NCBI GenBank assembly: GCA_012960835.1 | Contig: DUAL01000163.1 | Location: 1 to 23,216 of the forward strand | Source: Flavobacteriales bacterium | GTDB lineage: Bacteria; Bacteroidota; Bacteroidia; Flavobacteriales; BACL11 | DNA: 23,216 bases | Direction: 5' to 3' | Part shown: positions 1-8,563 of the stretch, piece by piece | How positions within the stretch are numbered: position 1 is the stretch's first letter | Layout: each line of letters starts with the position of its first letter | Program-made: the position numbers and the translations under genes | The notes under the pieces: model-generated | Databases searched by the model: none | The model's input: only the letters and a program-made list of their open reading frames with translations | What the model was told of the DNA's origin: nothing

Positions 1-1584
1 AACTTCCGACTCAGAAGAATGTGGTGTTTCATCCAATTCCACATTATCTCGTTTGTAAGCTGGCTCGTCTTCCAATGCAGTTAAGCCAGAAGGTGTTCTT
101 AACTTCATAGAGATATTCTTTAATCTATCTTCTCTTTCTCTGGATTTATTAGTCAATGTCTCCAGATTTACCGGTGGAGTTTCCTCATCATTTATCGCCT
201 CTTCTTTTATTTCCAATTCTACTTCTTCTATTGCGTCCTCTTGTTTTAATGTTGGGATTAATTCCCCTGGCAATTCCACTTCATCATCCAAATCAATAAC
301 AACTGTTTGGGGTTCTAAGTCCAAATCTATTTCGGTAGATAATTCCTTTTCTTCTGTCTGCTCCAACTCCTGTTCTTCTAGCTCAATCTCTACTTCTTTT
401 TCTATTGCTTCTATTTCCAATTCAGGATCATTTAGCGTTTCTTCCATTTCTAATTCTGTTTCATTATCAAAAATAGTGTGCTGCCCTTTATCCTCTGTTT
501 TAGCAGATATCACTTCTTGTACTTCCTCTTTTTCCTGGCTTAATACATCATCAATATTTTTCTCTCCATCTAAGGTAACGGTAACATCATCCTTTATCAC
601 TTTTACATTAAATCCGGTGGCAATTACGGTAACGCACACTTCTCCATTTAATTCAGGATCAATGCCTATACCTTCAATAATATTTACCTCACAACCAGCT
701 GCCTCCTGAATTTTTTGTTTGATATCCGATAATTCCATCATTCTTATTTCTTCCTCTCCTCCGCCAGTAACAATTTTCAAAAGCACTTGCTTGGCTCCTT
801 TAATGTTATTATCATTAAGCAGTGGAGAATCCAATGCTCCTTTTACCGCTTCAATGGCTCTATTCTCGCCAGATGCAGTTGCTTGCCCCATTACAGCTGT
901 ACCACTATTTTCCAATACTCTTCTGGCATCATTAAGGTCGATATTTACCAGCAAATGTTGTGATATAACTTCTGCAATACCTTTGGTTGCAGTATTGAGC
1001 ACCTCATTGGCTTTTGCAAAAGCTTGGGTAAAAGTTAAGTTACCGTAAATCTCAATTAGCTTGTCGTTATTAATAACCAAAAGCGTATCTACATTTTTTC
1101 TGAGTTCCTTTAAACCTTGCATAGCATATTTATGTCTGTTCCCTCCTTCTGTTGAAAAAGGGATGGTTACTACCCCAACGGTAAGTATGCCCTTTTCTTT
1201 AGCAACCTCCGCAATAACAGGTGCTGCACCCGTTCCGGTTCCACCTCCCATTCCGGCTGTGATGAATAACATTTTTGTATTTGCATCCAAAAGTTCTGTT
1301 ACTTTATCAATACTTTCTTCTGCTGCTTTTCGTCCCGTCTCAGGGTTTGAACCTGCACCAAGACCTTCCGTTAGCTCAGCTCCTAATTGTATTTTTGTAG
1401 GAACTGGACTTGCCTCCAATGCTTGGGAGTCGGTATTACAGACCACAAAGTCCACGCCCTCAATACCATTTTCATACATGTAATTGATGGCATTACCTCC
1501 GCCCCCACCAACACCAATCACCTTTATAATAGACGACCGATTTTTCGGTAGGTTAAATTCGAATAAACTTTCTTTTTCATTCAT
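1..1584 (-). CDS. ftsZ: Cell division GTPase FtsZ (3' end cut by window edge)
   Basis: Tubulin-like GTPase that polymerises into the Z-ring at mid-cell and recruits the divisome. The frame is open from the ATG at 1584 to base 1, giving 528 residues without a stop. Seen: a glycine-rich nucleotide loop GVGGGGGN at residues 24-31 and the tubulin signature GGGTGTG at 113-119. The globular part ends near residue 350. Residues about 369-468 form a very acidic linker (42 Asp/Glu per 100). A C-terminal conserved segment follows, with EPAYKR near 507-512 and PHSSESEV at the edge; I recall this type of tail from Bacteroidetes FtsZ, so probably only a few codons are missing. It is the last gene of the dcw run, 36 nt after ftsA. 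The identification is secure; the stop lies outside the window. Confidence 0.97.
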   Translation of the reverse strand, partial: MNEKESLFEFNLPKNRSSIIKVIGVGGGGGNAINYMYENGIEGVDFVVCNTDSQALEASPVPTKIQLGAELTEGLGAGSNPETGRKAAEESIDKVTELLDANTKMLFITAGMGGGTGTGAAPVIAEVAKEKGILTVGVVTIPFSTEGGNRHKYAMQGLKELRKNVDTLLVINNDKLIEIYGNLTFTQAFAKANEVLNTATKGIAEVISQHLLVNIDLNDARRVLENSGTAVMGQATASGENRAIEAVKGALDSPLLNDNNIKGAKQVLLKIVTGGGEEEIRMMELSDIKQKIQEAAGCEVNIIEGIGIDPELNGEVCVTVIATGFNVKVIKDDVTVTLDGEKNIDDVLSQEKEEVQEVISAKTEDKGQHTIFDNETELEMEETLNDPELEIEAIEKEVEIELEEQELEQTEEKELSTEIDLDLEPQTVVIDLDDEVELPGELIPTLKQEDAIEEVELEIKEEAINDEETPPVNLETLTNKSREREDRLKNISMKLRTPSGLTALEDEPAYKRDNVELDETPHSSESEV

Positions 1585-1620
1585 GATTAATTGTTTTTAT
1601 AGTTAATAATTGATTGTTTT

Positions 1621-2892
1621 TTATGTTACATCTTCTTCAAAGAATTCTGCTAATAATTCTTTTAATCTGGGTAATATTCCGCCAACTTTTGGTTTCTGTT
1701 TTTTGCCTGTTTCATCTGGCCCAACAACTTCCACTTCTAAATCTTCAAATCCTTTAAGCACCAAACCAACCCCTGTAGAATACATTGGGCTTGTCACCTT
1801 ACCATGCGATTCCTTTCCTAAATGCTCATTTGGTAATCCTACCCTTACATCTTTGCCCGTTATGTAAGATACCAATTGTGGCAAAGCTCTGAGTTGAGCC
1901 CCACCGCCAGTTAGTACTATACCCGTCATTAGTTTATTTTCAAAACCTGAAACTTTTATTTCATGATATACCAAATCGATAATCTCTTTCATTCTCGCTC
2001 CTATTATTTCTGCTAGATTTTTTGTAGATATTTCCTTTGGCTCTCTACCTCTTAAGCCCGGAATGGAAACCATTACATTATCTTGATCAGATGTATGCAT
2101 TGCCGAACCAAATTTCACCTTCAAGAGTTCTGCTTGTTTTTCTAAAATGGATAGCCCTGTTTTAATGTCCTTTGTTATAATATTTCCTCCAAATGGAATT
2201 ACAGCTGTATGGCGAATAATACCCTCTAAAAAGATAGCCACATCAGTGGTTCCGCCACCAATATCAACCAGTGCTACTCCTTCATTTAACTCATCACTAT
2301 CAAGGGTTGCTATGGCGGAAGCGAAAGGTTCTAAAATAAGTTCCCTGGCATTTAATCCTGCTTTTTTTATACACCTTATAATGTTGCGCACTGCCGCAAC
2401 TTGTGCCGTAATAATATGGAAGTTTGCCTCTAATTTAATACCCGCCATTCCCTTAGGGTTTTGTATGCCATCTTCTCCATCCACTGTATATTCCTGGGGA
2501 ATAACATGAATTACTTCCTCCCCAGGAACGGTTACCAGTTTGAACATATTTTCCCTGAGCTTTTCCATATCGTAAATGGTAATTTCATTTTCAATATCAT
2601 CTCTTACCATTTCACCTCTGTGCTGTAAACTTTTGATGTGTTGGCCGGCAATGCCAATATAAACTTCATCAATCTCGGCTCCTGATTTTTGCTCGGCTTC
2701 CTCCACCGCCAGTTTTATCGACTCTACGGTTTTATCAATATTGGCCACAATACCTCTTAATACTCCTCCTGAAATGGCTTTTCCCATTCCTAAAATTTCC
2801 AACTTTCCGAATTGGTCTTTTCTGCCAACCATCACGCTTATTTTGGTTGTTCCTATATCCAGCCCTACAATTATTGGCGAATTATTTTCCAT
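1621..2892 (-). CDS. ftsA: Cell division protein FtsA, actin-like Z-ring membrane anchor
   Basis: Actin-fold ATPase that tethers FtsZ filaments to the inner membrane and signals to later divisome proteins. At 423 residues it has normal family length. Seen: phosphate-1 loop GLDIGTTKI (10-18), phosphate-2 loop VDIGGGTTD (209-217), and adenosine motif GIVLTGGGAQL (324-334). A short C-terminal amphipathic helix (about 406-420, ILPRLKELLAEFF) sits after a polar linker and is the expected membrane-targeting sequence. The ATG at 2892 lies 5 nt after the ftsQ stop, and ftsZ follows 36 nt downstream. The order ftsQ-ftsA-ftsZ is the classic one. Confidence 0.96.
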   Translation of the reverse strand: MENNSPIIVGLDIGTTKISVMVGRKDQFGKLEILGMGKAISGGVLRGIVANIDKTVESIKLAVEEAEQKSGAEIDEVYIGIAGQHIKSLQHRGEMVRDDIENEITIYDMEKLRENMFKLVTVPGEEVIHVIPQEYTVDGEDGIQNPKGMAGIKLEANFHIITAQVAAVRNIIRCIKKAGLNARELILEPFASAIATLDSDELNEGVALVDIGGGTTDVAIFLEGIIRHTAVIPFGGNIITKDIKTGLSILEKQAELLKVKFGSAMHTSDQDNVMVSIPGLRGREPKEISTKNLAEIIGARMKEIIDLVYHEIKVSGFENKLMTGIVLTGGGAQLRALPQLVSYITGKDVRVGLPNEHLGKESHGKVTSPMYSTGVGLVLKGFEDLEVEVVGPDETGKKQKPKVGGILPRLKELLAEFFEEDVT

Positions 2893-2897
2893 ATTTT

Positions 2898-3620
2898 TTA
2901 TTTTTTAGTACAAACAATCTGATTTTTAAATTTTAAGTTGATAAGTGAATAGTTGTTCCATCCTCTTTCTGAAATTCCTTTTTCATAAAACAACTTTAAC
3001 TTACTGAATTTAGTAGCTATATTTATCGGCTTTCCAAATACTATTTGCTGATAGCCAACTCTTGGTATTAGTATTAAATCCCCATTTTCTTCTGTATGAA
3101 TTTGCATAATTTGTGCCTTCCAAAACGGATTCTCATTAATGAATTTAGCCAATAAAAAGAGCTCTCCTTTTTCTTGAAAATTTACTTTTCCTGTAATAAC
3201 AAACCTGCGGGCAGTATACACTTTTGACAGTGGCATACGCTTGCCGTTTTCATCAATATAAAAGGAGTTGTTTTCGGTTGCCACTCTTGCTATTGGACTT
3301 CTTTGTAAAATCTCAACAAATACATTTCCAGCAATATCAAAGTAGGCATTTACCTCTTTAATGGAGGTATGATTTCCAATGCTTTTTTCAATTTCATCCA
3401 TTGCTATTTCTGCTCTTGTTTTCCCTAATGGATGCAAGTTTTTATTGCTTAATAGTTCATTAATCATTTTATCGTTTATAAAATGGTTTTCACTGCTTGC
3501 AACCATAACCTCAAATTTCTGACATTCCACTAGCTGTTGGTTTTTCACCGAAAAAGCCATCAGCAATACAATGACAGCTATTAGCATAAGCCAGCTTAAT
3601 ATTTCAAATGCTTTTTTCAT
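2898..3620 (-). CDS. ftsQ: Cell division protein FtsQ (DivIB family)
   Basis: Bitopic inner-membrane protein that links cytoplasmic and periplasmic divisome parts, usually as FtsQ-FtsL-FtsB. It has 240 residues: a basic start, one membrane segment at about 5-24, then a periplasmic part. The POTRA region is roughly 33-110. It is followed by RSPIARV (107-113) and FYIDENGKRMPL (120-131), which match the conserved beta-domain entry of the family. Overall conservation is low, as usual for FtsQ, so the call rests on topology, these two motifs and position between murC and ftsA. Its ATG shares one base with the murC stop (TGATG), which suggests translational coupling. Confidence 0.88.
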   Translation of the reverse strand: MKKAFEILSWLMLIAVIVLLMAFSVKNQQLVECQKFEVMVASSENHFINDKMINELLSNKNLHPLGKTRAEIAMDEIEKSIGNHTSIKEVNAYFDIAGNVFVEILQRSPIARVATENNSFYIDENGKRMPLSKVYTARRFVITGKVNFQEKGELFLLAKFINENPFWKAQIMQIHTEENGDLILIPRVGYQQIVFGKPINIATKFSKLKLFYEKGISERGWNNYSLINLKFKNQIVCTKK

Positions 3621-5017
3621 CAGTTATAAAATTCTTTTATAGGCTGAACCAATGTGCTTATGTCCCCTGCCCCCATTGTAAGTAACACCTCAAAATCCTT
3701 TTTTTCAAGAACGCTTAGTAGTTGCTCTTTGCTACAAACTTCATTTTTTATGGTGCACTTTTCAGCCAACATTTGTGAGGTAACTCCATCAATTGGTTTT
3801 TCTCTGGCAGGATAAATCTCTAACAAAATAAGTTCATCTGATAGGGATAAACTCTCGGCAAATTCATCTGCAAAATCCTGCGTTCTGGAAAATAAATGAG
3901 GCTGGAAAATTACCATGACTTTCTTTCCTTCATATAACTCTTTTACAGCTTGTATAGTCACTTTTACTTCCTTAGGATGATGGGCATAATCGTCAATAAA
4001 TGTCATCTTATCATTATGCAAATGAATTTCAAATCTTCTTTTTATCCCCTTAAAAGAACCAATTGCTTTTTCAACATTGTCGCAAGTTGCCCCCAAAAAA
4101 CAAGCCACAGCAGATGCTGCTAACACATTTTCAATATTGTGTTTTCCTGGCATATCTATCAGTAAGTTGGTTATCTTTTTTTCATAAGCCATCTCGGGAA
4201 GAATATCTAAAACCCCAATATCAAATTTTGTTTTATTGTTGCTGATGCCAATATTGGAAGCATAATAATCTGCCTTTTCTGTGGCGGAATAGGACACTAA
4301 AGCCCCCTCTTCTGGTTTTTCAAATTCTGTTTGTACGCCAGCTTGCACCAACAAAAATCCTTTTTGTTTTACTTGGGAAGCAAATTTTTGGAAGGCAATC
4401 TCCAATGATTTTTTATTTTCGTAAATATCCAAATGGTCCTCATCTATAGAAGTAATAACTGCCACATCAGGATAAAGCGAAAGGAAAGAGCGATCGTATT
4501 CATCCGCTTCCACAATTACAATATTTCCTTTTTCGGCTAAAATAAGGTTACTATTAAAATCCTTACTAACTCCACCCAAAAAAGCAGTACAATCAATTTC
4601 AGAATTTTTCAAAATATGGGTAAGTAGTGCAGCTGTTGTTGTTTTCCCGTGGGTTCCTGCAATAGCAATAGTAAAACTTTGGCGCGTTATTATTCCCAAA
4701 ACTTCTGAACGCTTTAAAGGGATTATTCCTTTTTCTTTAAAAAAATGAAATTCAGTATTATTCTCATCAATAGCTGGGGTGTAAATCACCAAAATCTCTG
4801 CGAATTTTGCCACTTTTACCTCATCACTTATCTGACTTATATCATCTTTATAATGAATAGCAATACCTTCTTTTTCTAATTTTTCTGTAAGTGTGGTTTT
4901 GCTTTTATCATAGCCACTCACCTGTATTCCTTGTGCATTAAAATACTTTGCCAAGGCACTCATGCCTATGCCTCCTATACCTAGTAAATAAATATGTTTG
5001 TATAAATCTAAATTCAT
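3620..5017 (-). CDS. murC: UDP-N-acetylmuramate--L-alanine ligase MurC
   Basis: Cytoplasmic ATP-dependent ligase that adds L-Ala to UDP-MurNAc, the first peptide-stem step. At 465 residues it has full family length. Seen: N-terminal UDP-binding Rossmann loop GIGGIGMS (13-20), ATP-binding P-loop GTHGKTTT (121-128), the central-domain acid cluster EADEYD (170-175), and the MurC-typical DYAHHP (343-348) with FQPHLFSRT (371-379) in the C-terminal ligase domain. GTHGKT with DYAHHP separates MurC from MurD, MurE and MurF. The start overlaps the murG stop by 4 nt (ATGA) and the stop overlaps the ftsQ start. No ddl gene follows murC, unlike in E. coli. Confidence 0.97.
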   Translation of the reverse strand: MNLDLYKHIYLLGIGGIGMSALAKYFNAQGIQVSGYDKSKTTLTEKLEKEGIAIHYKDDISQISDEVKVAKFAEILVIYTPAIDENNTEFHFFKEKGIIPLKRSEVLGIITRQSFTIAIAGTHGKTTTAALLTHILKNSEIDCTAFLGGVSKDFNSNLILAEKGNIVIVEADEYDRSFLSLYPDVAVITSIDEDHLDIYENKKSLEIAFQKFASQVKQKGFLLVQAGVQTEFEKPEEGALVSYSATEKADYYASNIGISNNKTKFDIGVLDILPEMAYEKKITNLLIDMPGKHNIENVLAASAVACFLGATCDNVEKAIGSFKGIKRRFEIHLHNDKMTFIDDYAHHPKEVKVTIQAVKELYEGKKVMVIFQPHLFSRTQDFADEFAESLSLSDELILLEIYPAREKPIDGVTSQMLAEKCTIKNEVCSKEQLLSVLEKKDFEVLLTMGAGDISTLVQPIKEFYN

Positions 5018-6117
5018 TTTTTACTTAAAATCAATGCTTCATTTGCAATCTTGTCAGCAGCATCCATTACTGCCAAATTCTTGATGTTTCTTATTAACTC
5101 TTTCTGCATTACAGTATCGTCATACAGTTCCCGCAAACAATTAACTAATTTACTGCCTGCCTCATTGTCTTTCACCAGCAGGGCTGCCTTTTTATTAACG
5201 ACCGCTTGTGCATTCTTTGTTTGATGATCTTCCGATACATTTGGAGAAGGAATTAAAATGGTAGGCTTAGCAATACAACAGAGCTCAGAAATGGCAATTG
5301 CCCCAGCTCTTGAAATGATAATATCGGCTGCCCCATAAGCTTTATCCATTTCTTTTATAAAAGTATATGCGTTTATTCCCTTTACTGCTTTTTCTTTTAC
5401 GCTTTTTTCTGCTTTTTTCTGATAGCTAATGCCCGTTTGCCAAATCAAATTCAAATTGTTTTCTACAAAAAAAGATATGTTTTCATCAATTGCCTCATTG
5501 ATGGTTCTTGCCCCTAAACTACCTCCAATTACAAGTACTGTTTTTTTATTTTCTTCCAAATTAAAATGAGAAATACCCAGCTGTTTTTTACTGGCAAATT
5601 CCAATACATCTTGCCTAATCGGGTTCCCCGTAAAAATGATTTTATTTTTTGGAAAAAACTGTTCCATATTATCGTAAGCCACACAAACTTTATCTACCAC
5701 TTTGGAAAGTACTTTATTGGTAATTCCCGGATATGAATTTTGCTCTTGCACCAATGTTGGAATATTTTTTTTAGCTGCCACATAAAGTAATGGACCACTT
5801 GCATATCCGCCAGTTCCTATTGCAATATCTGGCTTAAATTTTTTGATTATTCTTCTCGCTTTCAGCAAACTACTTATCACTTTAAATGGAAAGTATAAAT
5901 TTTTAATGGTAATCCTTCTTTGCAAACCACTTATCCATAAGCCTTTAATTTTATATCCTTCTGCTGGAATTTTACTCATTTCCATTTTCCCTGTTGCTCC
6001 AACAAATAAAATCTCAATATTGCTCACTTTTTTCTCTAATGCCTTTGCAATAGCAAGCGCTGGGAAAATATGCCCTCCCGTTCCTCCTCCACTTATTATT
6101 ACTCTAAACTGCTTCAT
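5014..6117 (-). CDS. murG: MurG, lipid II-forming N-acetylglucosaminyltransferase
   Basis: GT28-family enzyme at the inner face of the membrane. It transfers GlcNAc from UDP-GlcNAc to lipid I to make lipid II. It has 367 residues. Seen: N-terminal glycine loop GGTGGH (11-16), a second loop IGGSLGARTINEA (near 197-209) at the start of the C-terminal nucleotide-sugar domain, and ISRAGAIAISEL (near 275), the UDP-GlcNAc-binding helix region. Its first 14 nt overlap ftsW and its stop overlaps the murC start (ATGA). All the residues I would expect for an active enzyme appear to be present. Confidence 0.96.
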   Translation of the reverse strand: MKQFRVIISGGGTGGHIFPALAIAKALEKKVSNIEILFVGATGKMEMSKIPAEGYKIKGLWISGLQRRITIKNLYFPFKVISSLLKARRIIKKFKPDIAIGTGGYASGPLLYVAAKKNIPTLVQEQNSYPGITNKVLSKVVDKVCVAYDNMEQFFPKNKIIFTGNPIRQDVLEFASKKQLGISHFNLEENKKTVLVIGGSLGARTINEAIDENISFFVENNLNLIWQTGISYQKKAEKSVKEKAVKGINAYTFIKEMDKAYGAADIIISRAGAIAISELCCIAKPTILIPSPNVSEDHQTKNAQAVVNKKAALLVKDNEAGSKLVNCLRELYDDTVMQKELIRNIKNLAVMDAADKIANEALILSKK

Positions 6118-7237
6118 AATTTCTGTCGGTTGAATCCCTGCTTACGCTAAGTATAATACCAATGGTAATGCAGGTAAATAAAATGGAAGTTCCTCCCATA
6201 CTAATTAAGGGCAAAGTTTGCCCAGTTACCGGCATTATCCCTACTGCAACTGCCATGTTTATCATGGCTTGAAATACCAAAGAAAAAGCCAAGCCAGAAG
6301 CAATTAATCCGCCAAACTGACTTTCACTTCTGTTTGCAATTTTTACAGCCCTAAAAAAGAGAATCATATAAAGTAAAATTGGTAAAAATGCCCCTATTAT
6401 CATTCCGTATTCTTCCACCATTATGGCATAAATAAAATCAGAATGGCTGGAATACAGAAAATACCTTTGCACGCTTTTCCCTGGTCCTTGCCCGAATATT
6501 CCTCCATTGTGTATTGCTATTTTTGCTTGATAGGATTGATGTCCTTCATCCAAATTATAATTTTCTGATGGGGAGAAAAAGCCATCAATTCTGTTTACCC
6601 AAGTTGTGGAACGGGGCATAATCTCCCCCATTAGGGGCACATACTTGGCTGTGCCGTATAATAATAATCCTCCAAAAAGTGCTATTCCAACAATTCCTAA
6701 AATATATTTCAAATTAATTTTTGCAATAAACATCAGCACCAAACCATTGACAAAAACAAGTGCAGCAGTCGAAAAATTGGCAGGAAGAATCAGCATACAA
6801 ATTAGAAGAACTGGCATTAAAATATACCATATTACTCCTTTAAATTCTCCTAGAAAATCCCTTTGTTTGCTTAATTGCCTAGCTGTATATAATATAATAG
6901 AAAGCTTTGCAATATCGGATGGCTGAAACCTTTGCCCTGAAATAGAAAGCCAACGAGAAGCCCCATTAATACTCACCCCAATAACCATCACTAAAATAAG
7001 CAGTGCAATCGAAAACCAAAACCCTAAAACTCCAAGCCGAGAAAAGTATTTGAACTTTAATTTGTGAATGACATACATGCCACCTATGCCAATGCTTAGT
7101 TTTAGTAAATGGCTAAAAATATCGCCAATGCCAACAGCACTATATACTACAATCACCGAGAAAATACACAGAAAGAAAACCACTACCCAAATGGTTCTAT
7201 CCCCTTCTAATTTTATGTTTTTTAGAACGGTATCCAT
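6104..7237 (-). CDS. ftsW: Septal peptidoglycan glycosyltransferase FtsW (SEDS family)
   Basis: SEDS-family integral membrane protein that polymerises lipid II into glycan strands together with its partner PBP (FtsI, encoded here). Its 377 residues contain about ten hydrophobic segments. Family motifs seen: RFQPSDIAKL near residue 100, GPGKSVQRYF in the large periplasmic loop, and VEEYGMIIGAFLPI after it. The Asp in HSDFIYAIMVEE matches the position of the SEDS catalytic Asp. The ATG directly abuts the murD stop with no spacer, and the 3' end overlaps murG by 14 nt. FtsW rather than RodA is inferred from the dcw location. Confidence 0.93.
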   Translation of the reverse strand: MDTVLKNIKLEGDRTIWVVVFFLCIFSVIVVYSAVGIGDIFSHLLKLSIGIGGMYVIHKLKFKYFSRLGVLGFWFSIALLILVMVIGVSINGASRWLSISGQRFQPSDIAKLSIILYTARQLSKQRDFLGEFKGVIWYILMPVLLICMLILPANFSTAALVFVNGLVLMFIAKINLKYILGIVGIALFGGLLLYGTAKYVPLMGEIMPRSTTWVNRIDGFFSPSENYNLDEGHQSYQAKIAIHNGGIFGQGPGKSVQRYFLYSSHSDFIYAIMVEEYGMIIGAFLPILLYMILFFRAVKIANRSESQFGGLIASGLAFSLVFQAMINMAVAVGIMPVTGQTLPLISMGGTSILFTCITIGIILSVSRDSTDRNYEAV

Positions 7238-8563
7238 TTATAATTTCCTAACCTGATTTTTGAATTCTTGCCCTCTGTGCTCGAAATTATCAAACATATC
7301 GAAACTTGCACAAGTTGGAGATAATAACACCACATCTCCTTTATCACCTAATTGATAGGATGACCTTACTGCTTCTTCCATACTGCTTACCGTTTCAATT
7401 TTACCCACTATTTTGTTAAAATATTTTTGTATTTTCTTGGTTGATTCTCCTAAACAAATAATGGCTTTCACCCTGCTTTTTACTATCTCCGAAATCTCAT
7501 CATAATCGTTTCCTTTATCCACTCCTCCTACAATCCAAATAACTGGTTTTGTCATGCTCTCCAAAGCATACCAAGCCGCATTTACATTAGTTGCTTTTGA
7601 ATCATTTATAAAATCTATTCCATGAACAGTAAGCACATATTCCAATCGGTGCTCAATGTTCTGGAAATCGAGCATACTTTGCCTGATAATATCATTTTTT
7701 ACATCCAGTATTCTTGTGGCAATTGCTGCTGCCATTGAATTATAAATGTTGTGTTTTCCTTGTAATGCTAGTTCTTGAATTGTCATTTTTTTGTTGTTTA
7801 GGTTAATATTAATTTTGTTGTTTTTATAAACAGCGCCATTCCCTGCTATCTGTTTATTTATAGAAATTGGTATCGCTTTTGCTTTTGTTTTTAAGTTAGC
7901 TTTTATCTGTTTGTCATCCCTATTATAAATAAGCACATCCTCTTTTTGCTGATTCATTGTTATGCGCAACTTTGATGCTATATATTTGCTAAAATCATTT
8001 TCATATCGGTTTAAATGATCAGGAGTAATGTTGAGAATAATCGCCACATTTGGCTTAAATTCTTTGATGCCATCCAATTGAAAACTGCTCAGTTCCAAAA
8101 CGATATAACTATAATCTCTATTAGCAATTTCTCTAGCAAAACCAACACCAATATTCCCAGCTATGAGCACATCCAATCCTGCTTTTTTTAGGATGTGGCC
8201 AACAAGCAGAGTAGTAGTGGTTTTGCCATTGCTTCCTGTTATGGCAACCACTTTTGCTTTGGTGTATCTAAAAGCAAACTCCACTTCTGAAACAACAGAA
8301 ATTCCTGCCAATTTTATGGCTTGAATAATCTCTATATCGTCTGGAATTCCCGGGCTTTTTACTACTTCTTTTGCTTGCAGAATTTTTTCCATTGTGTGCT
8401 TACCTTCCTCCCATTTTATCTCATTATTTGAAAGAACTTTTTTATTTTCCTTAGTTATTATTCCACTATCTGAAACAAAAACTTTCAACCCCTTTTTCTT
8501 TGCTAAAATAGCTGCCCCCACTCCACTTTCCCCTGCACCTAAAATCACTATTTGTTTTTCCAC
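7238..8563 (-). CDS. murD: UDP-N-acetylmuramoyl-L-alanine--D-glutamate ligase MurD
   Basis: Cytoplasmic Mur ligase adding D-Glu to UDP-MurNAc-L-Ala. At 441 residues it is a normal length. Seen: N-terminal loop LGAGESGVGAA (8-18) that binds UDP, ATP P-loop GSNGKTTT (110-117), LNITPDHLNRY in the central domain, and NDSKATN in the C-terminal domain, the pattern that distinguishes MurD. The start is GTG at 8563, immediately after the mraY TAG, with no in-frame alternative that keeps the N-terminal beta strand. The 3' end touches the ftsW ATG. With zero-length spacers on both sides, expression is probably coupled to its neighbours. Confidence 0.96.
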   Translation of the reverse strand: MEKQIVILGAGESGVGAAILAKKKGLKVFVSDSGIITKENKKVLSNNEIKWEEGKHTMEKILQAKEVVKSPGIPDDIEIIQAIKLAGISVVSEVEFAFRYTKAKVVAITGSNGKTTTTLLVGHILKKAGLDVLIAGNIGVGFAREIANRDYSYIVLELSSFQLDGIKEFKPNVAIILNITPDHLNRYENDFSKYIASKLRITMNQQKEDVLIYNRDDKQIKANLKTKAKAIPISINKQIAGNGAVYKNNKININLNNKKMTIQELALQGKHNIYNSMAAAIATRILDVKNDIIRQSMLDFQNIEHRLEYVLTVHGIDFINDSKATNVNAAWYALESMTKPVIWIVGGVDKGNDYDEISEIVKSRVKAIICLGESTKKIQKYFNKIVGKIETVSSMEEAVRSSYQLGDKGDVVLLSPTCASFDMFDNFEHRGQEFKNQVRKL

